Below, piece by piece: positions 18,308 to 26,860 of a stretch of 64,000 bases of DNA. Source of the DNA: Microbacterium stercoris (lineage in GTDB: Bacteria; Actinomycetota; Actinomycetes; Actinomycetales; Microbacteriaceae); assembly GCF_017592545.1 (NCBI RefSeq), contig NZ_JAGFOA010000001.1, positions 62,001 to 126,000 on the forward strand. The letters are read 5' to 3'. Both the position numbers and the translations under genes were made by a program. Within the stretch, counting starts at the first letter, position 1; the number at the start of each line of letters is the position of its first letter. A model generated the notes under the pieces. That model had not been told where the DNA came from, made no database searches, and saw nothing but the letters and a program-made list of their open reading frames with translations.

Positions 18308-19591
18308 GTGGTGGGAGACGCCCCTCGGGAACACACACCGAGCGGATCCGGATCACAGGGAGTGCGCGAGAGCACATCCCCGTGGATGTCCGGTGACGGC
18401 GACGATGTGACGCCGGTGGCGCCTGCCGCGCCCGAGCCGTGGCAGCCGTGGCGCCTGGCGGCGTTGAGCCTTGGTCAGGTGGTCAGCTGGGGCATCCTGT
18501 TCTACGCGATGATCGTCGCCGCGCCCGTGGTCGCGGAGGACACCGGATGGCCGCTGGCGCTCGTGACGGCGCTCTTCTCGGCGGGGCTCGTGGCCTCGGC
18601 GATCGCGGGCGTGCCGGTCGGGCGCTGGCTCGACGCCAAGGGGCCGCGCGGCGTGATGACCCTCGGCAGCGTGCTCGGTGCGGCAGGCCTGATCGTGGTG
18701 GCCGGCGCCCCGGAGCCGTGGCTGTTCGGGCTCGGCTGGGTCGTCGCCGGCACCGCCCAGGCGGCGACGCTGTACCAGGCCGCGTTCACGGTGCTGGCTC
18801 GCCGATACGACCTGCGTCGCCGCGGGGCCATGACGATCCTCACACTCGCGGGCGGGCTGGCATCGACGATCTTCGCGCCGATCGTCGCGGGCCTGCTGTC
18901 GGTCATCGACTGGCGCTCGACGTTCGTGGTGCTGGCGGGTGTGCTGGCGGTCGTCACGGTGCCGTTGCACTGGTTCACACTCGAGCGGCGATGGCCGCCG
19001 CTGCTCCCGACGGCGGTCGCAGAGGTCGGTCCGGGCGTGCGCGCGGTGCTGCGCAGCCGACGGTTCTGGGCCCTCGAGGGCGGCACGCTGCTGCTCGTCG
19101 CCGCGCTGTACATGGTGACCCTCTCGGTGATCCCCCTGTATTCCGAGAAGGGCATGGATTACGGGCTGGCCGCCTGGGCGCTCGGCCTTCTCGGCGCGGG
19201 GCAGGTCGCCGGACGGCTGCTGTACGTCGCGATCCCGCGCACGTCGGCGCCGCGGGTGCCGCTGGTCGCGACGGCGGCGACCGGCGCGGTGGCGCTCGCA
19301 TTGATGGCCCTCACCCCCGGACCCACCTGGCTGCTCATCGCGCTGGCCATCGTCGCCGGCGCCGTGCGCGGAGCCCAGACGCTCGTGCAGGGTTCCGCGG
19401 TCATCGAACGCTGGGGCGCCGCGACCTACGGGTCGCTCAATGGCGTCTACGCCGCTCCGATCACGATCGTCGCCGCGCTCGGGCCCGCACTGGGGCCGAT
19501 GGCCGCCGCAGCCGTGGGCGGATACGGCGTGATGGCGCTGATCGCGTCGGGATGTGCGCTGCTCGCGATCGTCTTCGCACGGGCATCCTGA
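18308..19591 (+). CDS. MFS transporter downstream of arsC
   Basis: 427 residues from GTG 18308 behind a GGGGG site; ATG 18386 is the other possible start and would remove 26 polar residues. Twelve hydrophobic helices are visible, with the MFS loop GVPVGRWLDAKGPRG after helix 2. The gene begins 59 bases after arsC. It could export an arsenic compound, but nothing in the sequence fixes the substrate. It resembles the monocarboxylate/oxalate-type branch in general shape. Confidence 0.8.
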   Translation: MVGDAPREHTPSGSGSQGVRESTSPWMSGDGDDVTPVAPAAPEPWQPWRLAALSLGQVVSWGILFYAMIVAAPVVAEDTGWPLALVTALFSAGLVASAIAGVPVGRWLDAKGPRGVMTLGSVLGAAGLIVVAGAPEPWLFGLGWVVAGTAQAATLYQAAFTVLARRYDLRRRGAMTILTLAGGLASTIFAPIVAGLLSVIDWRSTFVVLAGVLAVVTVPLHWFTLERRWPPLLPTAVAEVGPGVRAVLRSRRFWALEGGTLLLVAALYMVTLSVIPLYSEKGMDYGLAAWALGLLGAGQVAGRLLYVAIPRTSAPRVPLVATAATGAVALALMALTPGPTWLLIALAIVAGAVRGAQTLVQGSAVIERWGAATYGSLNGVYAAPITIVAALGPALGPMAAAAVGGYGVMALIASGCALLAIVFARAS

Positions 19592-19660
19592 CCGCTGTCA
19601 ACCCCCGTGCGTGATCCGGCGGCCGTTCGTAGCGTGGTTGTCCTACGGAAGGAGTCGCAC

Positions 19661-19849
19661 ATGGGATTCGATGACAAGGTCAAGAACACCGCGCAGGACC
19701 TGTCCGGCAAGGTGAAGGAAGGTGTCGGTGACGCGACCGACAACGAGCGTCTCGAAGCCGAGGGCAAGGCCGACCAGGCCGGTGCCCATGTGAAGCAGGC
19801 TGGCGAGCACGTCAAGGACGCTGTCAAGGACGCCACCGACGGCCACTGA
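19661..19849 (+). CDS. CsbD-like stress protein
   Basis: 62 residues from ATG 19661 behind GGAAGGAG. Hydrophilic, Lys/Asp/Ala-rich and repetitive: GFDDKVKNTAQDLSGKVKEG, then KADQAGAHVKQAGEHVKDAV. This is the CsbD family, small general-stress proteins of unknown mechanism. Confidence 0.88.
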   Translation: MGFDDKVKNTAQDLSGKVKEGVGDATDNERLEAEGKADQAGAHVKQAGEHVKDAVKDATDGH

Positions 19850-19857
19850 CCGACCGC

Positions 19858-19893
19858 AGAAGGCGGGCCACCCGAGAGGGTCGCCCGCCTTCT
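19858..19893. terminator. Bidirectional terminator
   Basis: AGAAGGCGGGC and GCCCGCCTTCT pair, with an inner ACCC/GGGT, between the convergent CsbD-like and DHA2 exporter genes. Confidence 0.8.
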
Positions 19894-19905
19894 GGCTGTT
19901 CCGGA

Positions 19906-21324
19906 TCAGGATCGGCGCGCTCCGAGCGCAACCGCACCGGCGAGCACCGCGAGGCCCGCCGTGCCGAGGAAGAGCCATGAGAAGCCGCCCGTGAGGGCCT
20001 GTGCCTCGGCGACCCCGGCGGCGCCGAGCGCCTCCGTCCGCATGGTCGCCACCGCGGCGAGCACCGCGAGGCCGAGCGCTCCGCCGATCTGCTGGCTCGT
20101 GTTCACGAGGCCGCCGGCAAGGCCCGCCTCGCCGCCCTCGACACCGTCCACCGCGAGCTGGGTCGTGGTGACGAACGCACCGCCCATGCCCACGCCGATC
20201 AGCAGGCTCGGGCCGAGCAGGTGCGCGACGAAGTCCGCGTCGGCCGGCGCGAAGGCGAGCCACACCAGCCCACCCGCGAGCATCACGAGCGAGCCGGCGA
20301 GGGTCATCCGCGCTCCGGCCTTTGCGATGAGGCTCGGCACCACGCCCGCGGCGACAACGAGCGCGCCGGCGAGCGGCAGCTGGCTCAGGCCGGTCGTGAG
20401 CGCGTCGTAGTGCAGCACGGCCTGCATGTAGACCGACAGCGCGAAGAACAGCGCCACCATCGCCGCACCGACCAGCAGCATCACGACGTTGCCGACCGTC
20501 AGATTCCGATTGCGGAAGACAGCGAGCGGCACGAGCGGATCGGATGCGCGCCGCTCGACCGCGACGAACACGGCCCCGAGTACGGCGGCGAGGAGACCCA
20601 GGCCCCAGACCACGGGGTGCGCGAGCCCGAACTGCTCGATCGCGCTCGCGGCGCCCACCGCGGCCAGGAGCGCGCCGGTGATCGAGGCGGCGCCCGGCAG
20701 GTCGAGACGGGACGGTGCCGTGGCGCCATCACGCGTGATGAGGAGCGGGATCGCGATGAGCACGACCGCACCCACCGGCACGTTCACGAAGAAGACCGAC
20801 TGCCATCCGAGGCTCGCGGTGAGCACGCCACCGAGCAGCACGCCCGCGGCCGACCCGATGCCGGCGACGGCGCCCCAGACGCCCAGCGCCTTGGCGCGCT
20901 CGCCCGCGACGGGGAACAGGTGTGTGAGCAGCGCGAGCGCCGCCGGGGCGAGCAGAGCTGCCGAGGCGCCCTGCACGGCGCGGGACGCCAGAAGCATCTC
21001 CGCTCCGACCGAGAGGCCGGCCGCCGCCGAGGCCGCGACGAACCCGGCCGTGCCGATCAGGAACACCCGGCGGTGGCCGTAGCGGTCGGCGAGACGCCCG
21101 CCGAGCAGCATCAGGCTGCCGAAGGCGAGCACATAGGCGGTGATGACCCAGGCGAGCGCCGTGGTGTCCATCCGCAGCTGCGCGCCGAGCACGGGCAGGG
21201 CGATGTTGACGATGGAGGCATCCAGCACCACGAGGAACTGGGCGAGGGCCAGCACGCCGAGGGCCAGCCAACGGCGTGGCGAGCGCGCGTGCGCCTGGGT
21301 CGAGGGGGAGGCGAGAAGGGTCAT
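19906..21324 (-). CDS. DHA2-family MFS drug exporter
   Basis: 472 residues from ATG 21324, which follows AAGGAAG; the frame is open to 21360 but that part lies over the operator. Fourteen helices, with the DHA2 signatures LDASIVNIALPVLGAQL in helix 1, GGRLADRYGHRRVF after helix 2 and GSAAGVLLGGVL in helix 5 (motif C of antiporters). It probably expels drugs or other cationic or lipophilic compounds with the proton gradient. The TetR gene upstream controls it, as shown by the shared operator. Confidence 0.9.
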   Translation of the reverse strand: MTLLASPSTQAHARSPRRWLALGVLALAQFLVVLDASIVNIALPVLGAQLRMDTTALAWVITAYVLAFGSLMLLGGRLADRYGHRRVFLIGTAGFVAASAAAGLSVGAEMLLASRAVQGASAALLAPAALALLTHLFPVAGERAKALGVWGAVAGIGSAAGVLLGGVLTASLGWQSVFFVNVPVGAVVLIAIPLLITRDGATAPSRLDLPGAASITGALLAAVGAASAIEQFGLAHPVVWGLGLLAAVLGAVFVAVERRASDPLVPLAVFRNRNLTVGNVVMLLVGAAMVALFFALSVYMQAVLHYDALTTGLSQLPLAGALVVAAGVVPSLIAKAGARMTLAGSLVMLAGGLVWLAFAPADADFVAHLLGPSLLIGVGMGGAFVTTTQLAVDGVEGGEAGLAGGLVNTSQQIGGALGLAVLAAVATMRTEALGAAGVAEAQALTGGFSWLFLGTAGLAVLAGAVALGARRS

Positions 21325-21346
21325 GCGCTTCTTCCTTTCAGATGGA

Positions 21347-21366
21347 GAGTGATTCAACACTCACTC
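21347..21366. promoter_or_regulatory. TetR operator before the DHA2 exporter
   Basis: GAGTGATTCAACACTCACTC, 22 bases upstream of the exporter start. It matches the sequence before the tetR gene at 16 or more of 20 positions. Confidence 0.75.
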
Positions 21367-21416
21367 TTGAGGTCAAAAGAGAACCCGCGCGACGCGGGTG
21401 CTCGGGATGGGTTGGA

Positions 21417-21980
21417 TCAGTCGGGGTGGCGGATGCCGCGGGTCAGCAGCTGCGCCCACGGCTCGGGGATCTCTTCGAGACCGACCGTGACGATGAGATG
21501 GCAGAGCTGCCCGTAGGCGACGAATCGCTGCACGGCCTCGTCTGAGGCGCCCGAGCGATCCTTCGCGAACGTGGTGATGCGCGCGAGACCGGCGCGCAGG
21601 GCGGATCCGATCTCCGGAACGTCGGCGACCGACTGCGCGTGCACCTGCAGCATCAGCAGCGCGCGGTCCTGGATGAGATGCGCGTACGCATCGCCCATCG
21701 CGTCGAGCACATCGTCGGCGCCCGGTGATGCGGCGGCATCCGCGCCCTCTGCGACGGCCTCGAGGATGCGATCGAAGCAGAGCTCGAGCGCCGCGACGAA
21801 CAGGGCCTCCTTGCGGGGGAACAGCTTGAACGCGTACGCGGGGGAGATCTTCGCCTCGGCCGCGACGTCGGCGACCGTCGTCGCGTGCAGGCCGCGCTCG
21901 GCGAACCGGCGCAGCGCGGCGTCCGTGACGACGGGTCGCCGTTGCTCGGCGGTGGAGAGGACGGATCCGCGGGGGCTCAT
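21417..21980 (-). CDS. TetR-family repressor
   Basis: 187 residues from ATG 21980; the longer start at 22004 would place the operator inside the gene. The helix-turn-helix at about 15-60 reads ALRRFAERGLHATTVADVAA and ISPAYAFKLFPRKEALF. The remainder is an all-helical ligand domain. It lies upstream of and in the same direction as the exporter, each with its own copy of the operator, so it should repress both and respond to an exporter substrate. Confidence 0.9.
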   Translation of the reverse strand: MSPRGSVLSTAEQRRPVVTDAALRRFAERGLHATTVADVAAEAKISPAYAFKLFPRKEALFVAALELCFDRILEAVAEGADAAASPGADDVLDAMGDAYAHLIQDRALLMLQVHAQSVADVPEIGSALRAGLARITTFAKDRSGASDEAVQRFVAYGQLCHLIVTVGLEEIPEPWAQLLTRGIRHPD

Positions 21981-21982
21981 GA

Positions 21983-22002
21983 GAGTGACTGTACACTCAC
22001 TC
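21983..22002. promoter_or_regulatory. TetR operator before tetR
   Basis: GAGTGACTGTACACTCACTC, ending two bases before the tetR start. It contains the inverted arms GAGTG/CACTC and matches the exporter operator. Confidence 0.75.
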
Positions 22003-22118
22003 ATCGAGTCGGTGCAACCGAGGATCGTGACGCCCCGGGGATGCAGTACGCCAACGTAAGACGCCGAAGATCGCCGATCCGCCCCGAGATGCCCGATTCG
22101 ACTAGCCCTGGAGGGGGT

Positions 22119-22430
22119 CTAGACCGGCTTTCGCCGGTTGGTGAAGTACCAGACAGTTACGCACACGTCAGTGGCGATCAAGAACAGCAACGAGGCGTTC
22201 GCGGCGATCCACATCAGATGCGCATTCGGCAACATCGACGATGGGTCATATCCGGCGCCCGACTCCACCCCGTTGATTGTTGCGGCGTCTGCGATGTTCC
22301 AAAAGAAATAGAACGCGATCAGTGCGGTGTTCAGGAGGAGGAGCGCGATCGCTCCCAGAATCGTTGCGATGGTGCCCAGCGGGAGACTCTGCGTTCGTCG
22401 CGTTTCGGGGCGTGCTTCCGTTGCACTCAT
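22119..22430 (-). CDS. Small two-helix membrane protein, unknown
   Basis: 103 residues from ATG 22430, with GGAGGA nine bases upstream; the frame extends to 22490 without a start of its own. Two transmembrane helices (about 18-43 and 72-95) with a short outer loop and a basic end TNRRKPV. I do not recognise a family. Base composition is visibly lower in GC than the neighbours, which suggests recent acquisition. Confidence 0.65.
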   Translation of the reverse strand: MSATEARPETRRTQSLPLGTIATILGAIALLLLNTALIAFYFFWNIADAATINGVESGAGYDPSSMLPNAHLMWIAANASLLFLIATDVCVTVWYFTNRRKPV

Positions 22431-22502
22431 GAGTGATGAATCCTCCGTATCCGCGGCTGGGAAGCTTCGAATCTGTGACCACTCTTGCACATTGCGTAGC
22501 TC

Positions 22503-22634
22503 ATGGCCGCGGCCACGGTCCCGACCGGGTCGGCAGCTCTGGCGACACGAAGCAGAAAAGCTCAGCGCCTCGCGGAAAAGCTTGAGTAGGAAGCAGCCAA
22601 GCTGGAAAGGACGGTCCAGAATTTGCGAGATTAA
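22503..22634 (+). pseudogene. Possible gene remnant, helical, interrupted by TAG
   Basis: A frame from ATG 22503 reads 28 residues ending AQRLAEKLE, meets TAG at 22587-22589 and continues EAAKLERTVQNLRD to TAA at 22632. The charged heptad pattern continues across the stop, which suggests a decayed coiled-coil gene end. The surrounding 22431-22835 gap is otherwise without a gene and is poorer in GC than average. Confidence 0.3.
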
Positions 22635-22835
22635 CCACCGAAAGGCACTGGCGCCGCATAAATACGCACGTCATTTGTTCCTCCCGCGGACTGATCATTC
22701 CCGTCGCGGAGAAAGCTGCTGCCCGAGTGCTGTATGCACCGCTCCACCTCCTTGGAACCGGGGGACCGTCCTGTGGGTCTTCAGGGGCTGCTCCGCCCTC
22801 GTTCGAAGAGCCGGCAGGCTCACTAGGCTGTCCCC

Positions 22836-23264
22836 ATGGATATGCGCGTCGCGGCCTACTGCGTCATCGTCGACGATGAGGATCGGCTGCTGCTGACGCG
22901 GTGGATCGAGGGCCGCGTTCCCGCGTGGTCGCTTCCCGGCGGTGGGCTCGAGCCCGGCGAGGATCCGGCCGACGCGGCGGTGCGCGAGGTCTGGGAGGAG
23001 AGCGGCTACAAGGTGCGGCTCGACGGCATCCTGGGTGTCGACTCTCGCGTGGTGCCCGCTCGCAAGCGCCTCGCTCAGGGCGCAACCGGCCCGCTGCACA
23101 CCCTGCGCCTCGTCTACAAGGCCACGATCGTGGGCGGCGAGCTCACGCATGAGGTCGACGGATCGAGCGACATGGCCGAGTGGATCCCGCTGTCGAAGGT
23201 GCACGGGATCGAGCGCGTGTCGCTCGTCGACGCCGCCCTGACACTCGCCGGACTGAAGCACTGA
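22836..23264 (+). CDS. Nudix hydrolase
   Basis: 142 residues. The Nudix box runs from about residue 34: [19 protein letters not shown], then EESGY, which fits GX5EX7REUXEEXGU. It hydrolyses a nucleoside diphosphate linked to some other group; the substrate is not evident. aroQ starts 11 bases later. Confidence 0.93.
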   Translation: MDMRVAAYCVIVDDEDRLLLTRWIEGRVPAWSLPGGGLEPGEDPADAAVREVWEESGYKVRLDGILGVDSRVVPARKRLAQGATGPLHTLRLVYKATIVGGELTHEVDGSSDMAEWIPLSKVHGIERVSLVDAALTLAGLKH

Positions 23265-23275
23265 ACGGAGCATCC

Positions 23276-23713
23276 ATGTACAACCGCCTGCTGCTCGTCA
23301 ACGGCCCGAATCTCAACCTGCTCGGCACGCGCGAGCCCGAGATCTATGGGCGCGAGACGCTCGACGACGTCTTCGCCCTGGCGAGGGCGACCGCCAAGGA
23401 GGTCGGTTTCGACCTTCGCGCCTTCCAGTCGAACCACGAGGGCGCGCTGATCGATGTGATCCACGAGGCGAGGGCGGATGTCGACGGCATCGTCATCAAT
23501 CCGGGCGGCCTCACCCACACGTCGGTTGCGCTGCGCGATGCCCTGGCCGGCGTCGAGCTGCCGTTCGTCGAGGTGCACATCTCGAACGTTCACGCGCGCG
23601 AGGCCTTCCGCCACCACTCCTACCTCTCCGACATCGCCTCGGCCGTGATCGTCGGGGCCGGCGTGCAGGGGTACGAGTTCGCCGTGCACCGCCTCGCGAC
23701 GATCCTGCGCTGA
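23276..23713 (+). CDS. aroQ: Type II 3-dehydroquinate dehydratase
   Basis: 145 residues from ATG 23276 (GGAG nine bases upstream). All family motifs are present: [17 protein letters not shown] with the catalytic tyrosine on the lid, [28 protein letters not shown] and EVHISN with the active-site histidine. It forms 3-dehydroshikimate in the shikimate pathway. It is probably cotranscribed with the Nudix gene and stands apart from other aro genes. Confidence 0.97.
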   Translation: MYNRLLLVNGPNLNLLGTREPEIYGRETLDDVFALARATAKEVGFDLRAFQSNHEGALIDVIHEARADVDGIVINPGGLTHTSVALRDALAGVELPFVEVHISNVHAREAFRHHSYLSDIASAVIVGAGVQGYEFAVHRLATILR

Positions 23714-23798
23714 TCCGCGCTGCGGCAGTGGCCGCGATCGCCTGCCGGGTGGTCTGACCACACAAGGGGGAGGGTGTGAACAACGGGTCCGACCGAGC

Positions 23799-25127
23799 AT
23801 GATGGGTCGGATGGACGATGTTCAGCTGCGGGCCTTCCTCGAGGCGGCGCCCGACGCGATGCTGCTGGTCGACGATGCCGGCGTCATCCGAGAGGTCAAC
23901 CCCGCAGTCTCCGTCGTCTTCGGCCACCACCCGTCGTCTCTGATCGGACAGCCGGTGTCGATGCTGTCGCCGCCGCGCCTGCGGGAGAGACTCGCGGCGC
24001 TCGCCGGGGGGAACCACTCGCGGCGCATCGACGCCCGAGACGTGATGGCGCTGCACGAGGACGGCCGCGAGATCCCCGTGGACATCAGTCTCACGCCGGT
24101 CCCGGGGCCCGGCAGGGGCCAGGTCTGGCAGCTCGCCGCCGTGCGTGATGTCAGTGAGCGCGTCCGGCTTCGCGATCAGGCCGAGGCAGCGGCGGCACAG
24201 CTGCGCGGATTCCTCGACTCGGCGCCGGATGCCATGGTCGTGGTCGATTCGCGCGGGATCGTCCAGTACATCAATCCCCAGGTCACCGAGATGCTCGGGT
24301 ACACCCCGGAGGAGGTGCTCGGGCGCAGCGTCGACCTGTTCGTGCCGGATCGGGTGCGCGAGCACCATGGGGAACTGCGACGTCGGTATGCCGAGCATCC
24401 GGTGCGGCGAACGATGGGATCGCGCGACCTCACCGCGCGACGCAAGGACGGCAGCGAACTCGCCGTCGGCATCAGTCTCGGCCCGATCGGCCAGCCGGAT
24501 GGCAGCTGGACGCTGGCGGCGATCCGGGACGTGACCGAGACCCGCGCTGTGGAGCAGGAGCTCGAGCAGGCCCGGGAACAGTACCGCCGGCTCGCCGAGC
24601 ACGATGCGCTGACCGGGCTCGCCAATCGCAGACGGCTGGAGCGGGAGCTGAACCACCACGTGGAGCTCTGCCGAGCGCAAGGACCTCGCGGCGCCCTTCT
24701 CTCGCTCGACATCGACAGGTTCAAGTCGGTCAACGACAGGCTCGGTCATCCTGTCGGAGATGAGCTGATCGTCCGCGTCGGCCGGCACCTGCGCCGAGCC
24801 GTGCGAGCCGGGGACATGGTCGCTCGCCAGGGCGGAGACGAGTTCTCCGTGCTCCTGCACGACGGCGGATTGGAGGATGCGCGCCGGGTCGGGGTGCGCA
24901 TCGTCGAGGAGGTCAGGGAAGCGGGCGCATTCCTCACAGCGCACGGGATCCACGTGTCCGGATCCGTCGGCGTGATCGCGTTCGAGCAGCTCTCGGGGCC
25001 GGCGCTCTCGTCCGAGACCGCGATGATCCGTGCGGATGAGGCGCTCTATGCCGCGAAGAAGACGGGGCGCGACGGCGTGGTGGTGTTCGACGACCGCCGG
25101 CTCACGCCGCCGTCCGACGCGAACTAG
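23799..25127 (+). CDS. PAS-PAS-GGDEF diguanylate cyclase
   Basis: 442 residues. Two PAS sensor domains (about 5-120 and 135-255), each opening with a repeated AAPDAM/SAPDAM phrase, precede a GGDEF domain (about 270-435) with LTGLANRRRLE and the intact active site GGDEF. An RxxD inhibitory site (RAGD) stands five residues before GGDEF, so product inhibition is probable. No transmembrane segment is present, so it senses a cytoplasmic signal. Starts at 23799, 23802 and 23811 are all possible. Its end overlaps the convergent ybaK-like gene by four bases. Confidence 0.93.
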   Translation: MMGRMDDVQLRAFLEAAPDAMLLVDDAGVIREVNPAVSVVFGHHPSSLIGQPVSMLSPPRLRERLAALAGGNHSRRIDARDVMALHEDGREIPVDISLTPVPGPGRGQVWQLAAVRDVSERVRLRDQAEAAAAQLRGFLDSAPDAMVVVDSRGIVQYINPQVTEMLGYTPEEVLGRSVDLFVPDRVREHHGELRRRYAEHPVRRTMGSRDLTARRKDGSELAVGISLGPIGQPDGSWTLAAIRDVTETRAVEQELEQAREQYRRLAEHDALTGLANRRRLERELNHHVELCRAQGPRGALLSLDIDRFKSVNDRLGHPVGDELIVRVGRHLRRAVRAGDMVARQGGDEFSVLLHDGGLEDARRVGVRIVEEVREAGAFLTAHGIHVSGSVGVIAFEQLSGPALSSETAMIRADEALYAAKKTGRDGVVVFDDRRLTPPSDAN

Positions 25128-25618
25128 CCCCGGATCGTCTCGATCGGCTCGGAGATGTCGGCGACGGTCGCGCCGTAGGCGTCGATCAGGGCGTCGGCAT
25201 CGACGGACAGGCTGTAGCCGTGCGCGCCCGCGCCCATCGAGACGCGACGCCCCACGATGCGCTCGTCGGCGAAGACCGGCCAGTCGTGCGTGCTTCCCAG
25301 CGGGGTGATCGTGCCGCGCTCGTAGCCGGTGGCTGCGAGGGCGAGCTCGGGCTCTGGCAGGCGCAGTCGGTTGGCACCCAGCAGCGCCCGCAGCTTGGGC
25401 CAGGAGATCGAGCGGTCGCCCGGGATCAGCGCGAAGAGGTAGTTGTCATCGCCGCGGCCCTTGACCACGAGCGACTTGACGATGTCGGCCGGCGTGATGC
25501 CGCGCAGCTCCGCCGCCTCCTCCAGGGAAGACGCGCGCGGCGACTCGATGACCTCGATCTCGAGGCCGCGAGCCGCCGCGGCTTCCCGTACCCGGGAGGT
25601 GGCTTCAGAGGTGCCCAC
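25124..25618 (-). CDS. YbaK/EbsC-type aminoacyl-tRNA deacylase
   Basis: 164 residues from GTG 25618. The YbaK fold shows IVKSLVVKGRGDDNYLFALIPGD with the conserved lysine, and YERGTITPLGSTHDWPVFAD followed by GAGAHGYSL. Family members hydrolyse Cys-tRNA(Pro) or related mischarged tRNAs. The start shares one base with the stop of the preceding gene (TAGTG). Confidence 0.9.
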   Translation of the reverse strand: MGTSEATSRVREAAAARGLEIEVIESPRASSLEEAAELRGITPADIVKSLVVKGRGDDNYLFALIPGDRSISWPKLRALLGANRLRLPEPELALAATGYERGTITPLGSTHDWPVFADERIVGRRVSMGAGAHGYSLSVDADALIDAYGATVADISEPIETIRG

Positions 25619-26139
25619 TACTGGGCGTCGGGCGAGGCCAGCGGGTCGTCAGCGACCCACAGCTCGTCGTCGGCTCGCAGCGTCTGCCAAGCGGCGTAGA
25701 GCACGGCGGCCGCAGCGGCGACGCCGAGCACGAGCGCGATCACGGGGCCCGCGCCGCGCTTCTTCTTCGGCGGTGCGACCGGAGCCACGTGGCCGGTGAA
25801 CTTCTGGCGGGCGTCGTTGGCCGCATCCAGCGCCGAGAGCGCCTTGCCGACGACACCGCCCACGACCGGAACGACCCTGTGGTCGAGGAAGTGCTTCGAG
25901 GCCTTGCGGCTCTCGTCCACGTACGGCGCGACGCGGTCGACGACCGGAGCGACGTACTCGTGGTACTTCTCGTCGACGACCGGGGCGATGTGCTCGCGGT
26001 TGTAGTGACCGAGCTGACGACCGGCCTCGCGGGCCACGTCGGACGCGCCGGCCAGGACGACCTGCTGCGCTTCCCACAGCTGGGCGGCCGACTGCTGCAG
26101 CCGCTGGAGTTCCTTCTTGCGCTTCTTGCTGAGGCTCAT
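25618..26139 (-). CDS. Membrane-anchored protein of unknown function
   Basis: 173 residues from ATG 26139 behind AGGGAGGG. Strongly basic N-terminus (SLSKKRKKELQRLQ), a long helical middle rich in Val/Pro/Asp (APVVDEKYHEYVAPVVDRV repeats), a KKKR patch and one transmembrane helix near residues 130-150, with an acidic C-terminal end. Related genes in Microbacteriaceae are sometimes labelled DNA helicase, but no helicase motif is present. It shares a base with the ybaK-like gene and is probably cotranscribed with it. Confidence 0.75.
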   Translation of the reverse strand: MSLSKKRKKELQRLQQSAAQLWEAQQVVLAGASDVAREAGRQLGHYNREHIAPVVDEKYHEYVAPVVDRVAPYVDESRKASKHFLDHRVVPVVGGVVGKALSALDAANDARQKFTGHVAPVAPPKKKRGAGPVIALVLGVAAAAAVLYAAWQTLRADDELWVADDPLASPDAQ

Positions 26140-26278
26140 ATCGGTGCCCTCCCTGTCGCTGGGATGTGGTGGTTCCCTCATCCTGCCAGATCACCCGTTC
26201 AGCGGCAGGGGGATTCCAGGGGCCTTGACAGGTGTCCGGAAGCGGTGCAGTGTCGGCGGCCTCTGCGAGGATGGACCC

Positions 26279-26836
26279 ATGCCTCAGCACACTGCCGTTG
26301 CCACGCTGCACACCAACCACGGCGACATCGTCGTCAACCTCTTCGGCGACCAGGCCCCGAAGACGGTCAACAACTTCATCGGCCTGTCCGACGGATCCGG
26401 TCAGTGGACCGATCCGCGCACCGGCAAGCCGGGCGAGGGCGCGCTCTACAGCGACGTCATCTTCCACCGCATCATCCCGGGCTTCATGATCCAGGGCGGC
26501 GACCCGCTCGGTCAGGGCGTCGGCGGCCCCGGCTACACCTTCGACGACGAGATCAGCCCCGAGCTGAACTTCAACGAGCCCTACAAGCTCGCCATGGCGA
26601 ACGCCGGCAAGCGCCCCAACGCCATCACCGGCAAGCTCTCGGGAACCAACGGCTCGCAGTTCTTCATCACGACCGATCCGACGCCGTGGCTGCAGGGCAA
26701 GCACACGATCTTCGGCGAGGTCGCCGACCAGGCCTCCAAGGCCGTCGTCGACTCGATCGCCGCAGTCGAGACGGGCGCCCAGGATCGACCGCGCGAGGAC
26801 GTCGTCCTGCACTCGGTCGAGATCGCCTCGGTCTGA
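26279..26836 (+). CDS. Cyclophilin-type peptidyl-prolyl isomerase
   Basis: 185 residues from ATG 26279. The cyclophilin core is clear: FHRIIPGFMIQGGDP with catalytic arginine, LAMANAG, and GSQFFITTDPTPWL. No signal peptide, so cytoplasmic. It speeds proline isomerisation during folding. The rhomboid gene follows after 24 bases. Confidence 0.96.
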   Translation: MPQHTAVATLHTNHGDIVVNLFGDQAPKTVNNFIGLSDGSGQWTDPRTGKPGEGALYSDVIFHRIIPGFMIQGGDPLGQGVGGPGYTFDDEISPELNFNEPYKLAMANAGKRPNAITGKLSGTNGSQFFITTDPTPWLQGKHTIFGEVADQASKAVVDSIAAVETGAQDRPREDVVLHSVEIASV

Positions 26837-26860
26837 GCTGACGCAGGCCCCGCCGCCATC

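Noticed and set aside
18308..19591. MFS gene after arsC as ArsJ
   Set aside because: ArsJ normally accompanies a glyceraldehyde-3-phosphate dehydrogenase gene, absent here, and no ArsJ-specific feature could be recognised.
25618..26139. DNA helicase
   Set aside because: Such a label is used for relatives, but there is no Walker motif or helicase domain in its 173 residues.
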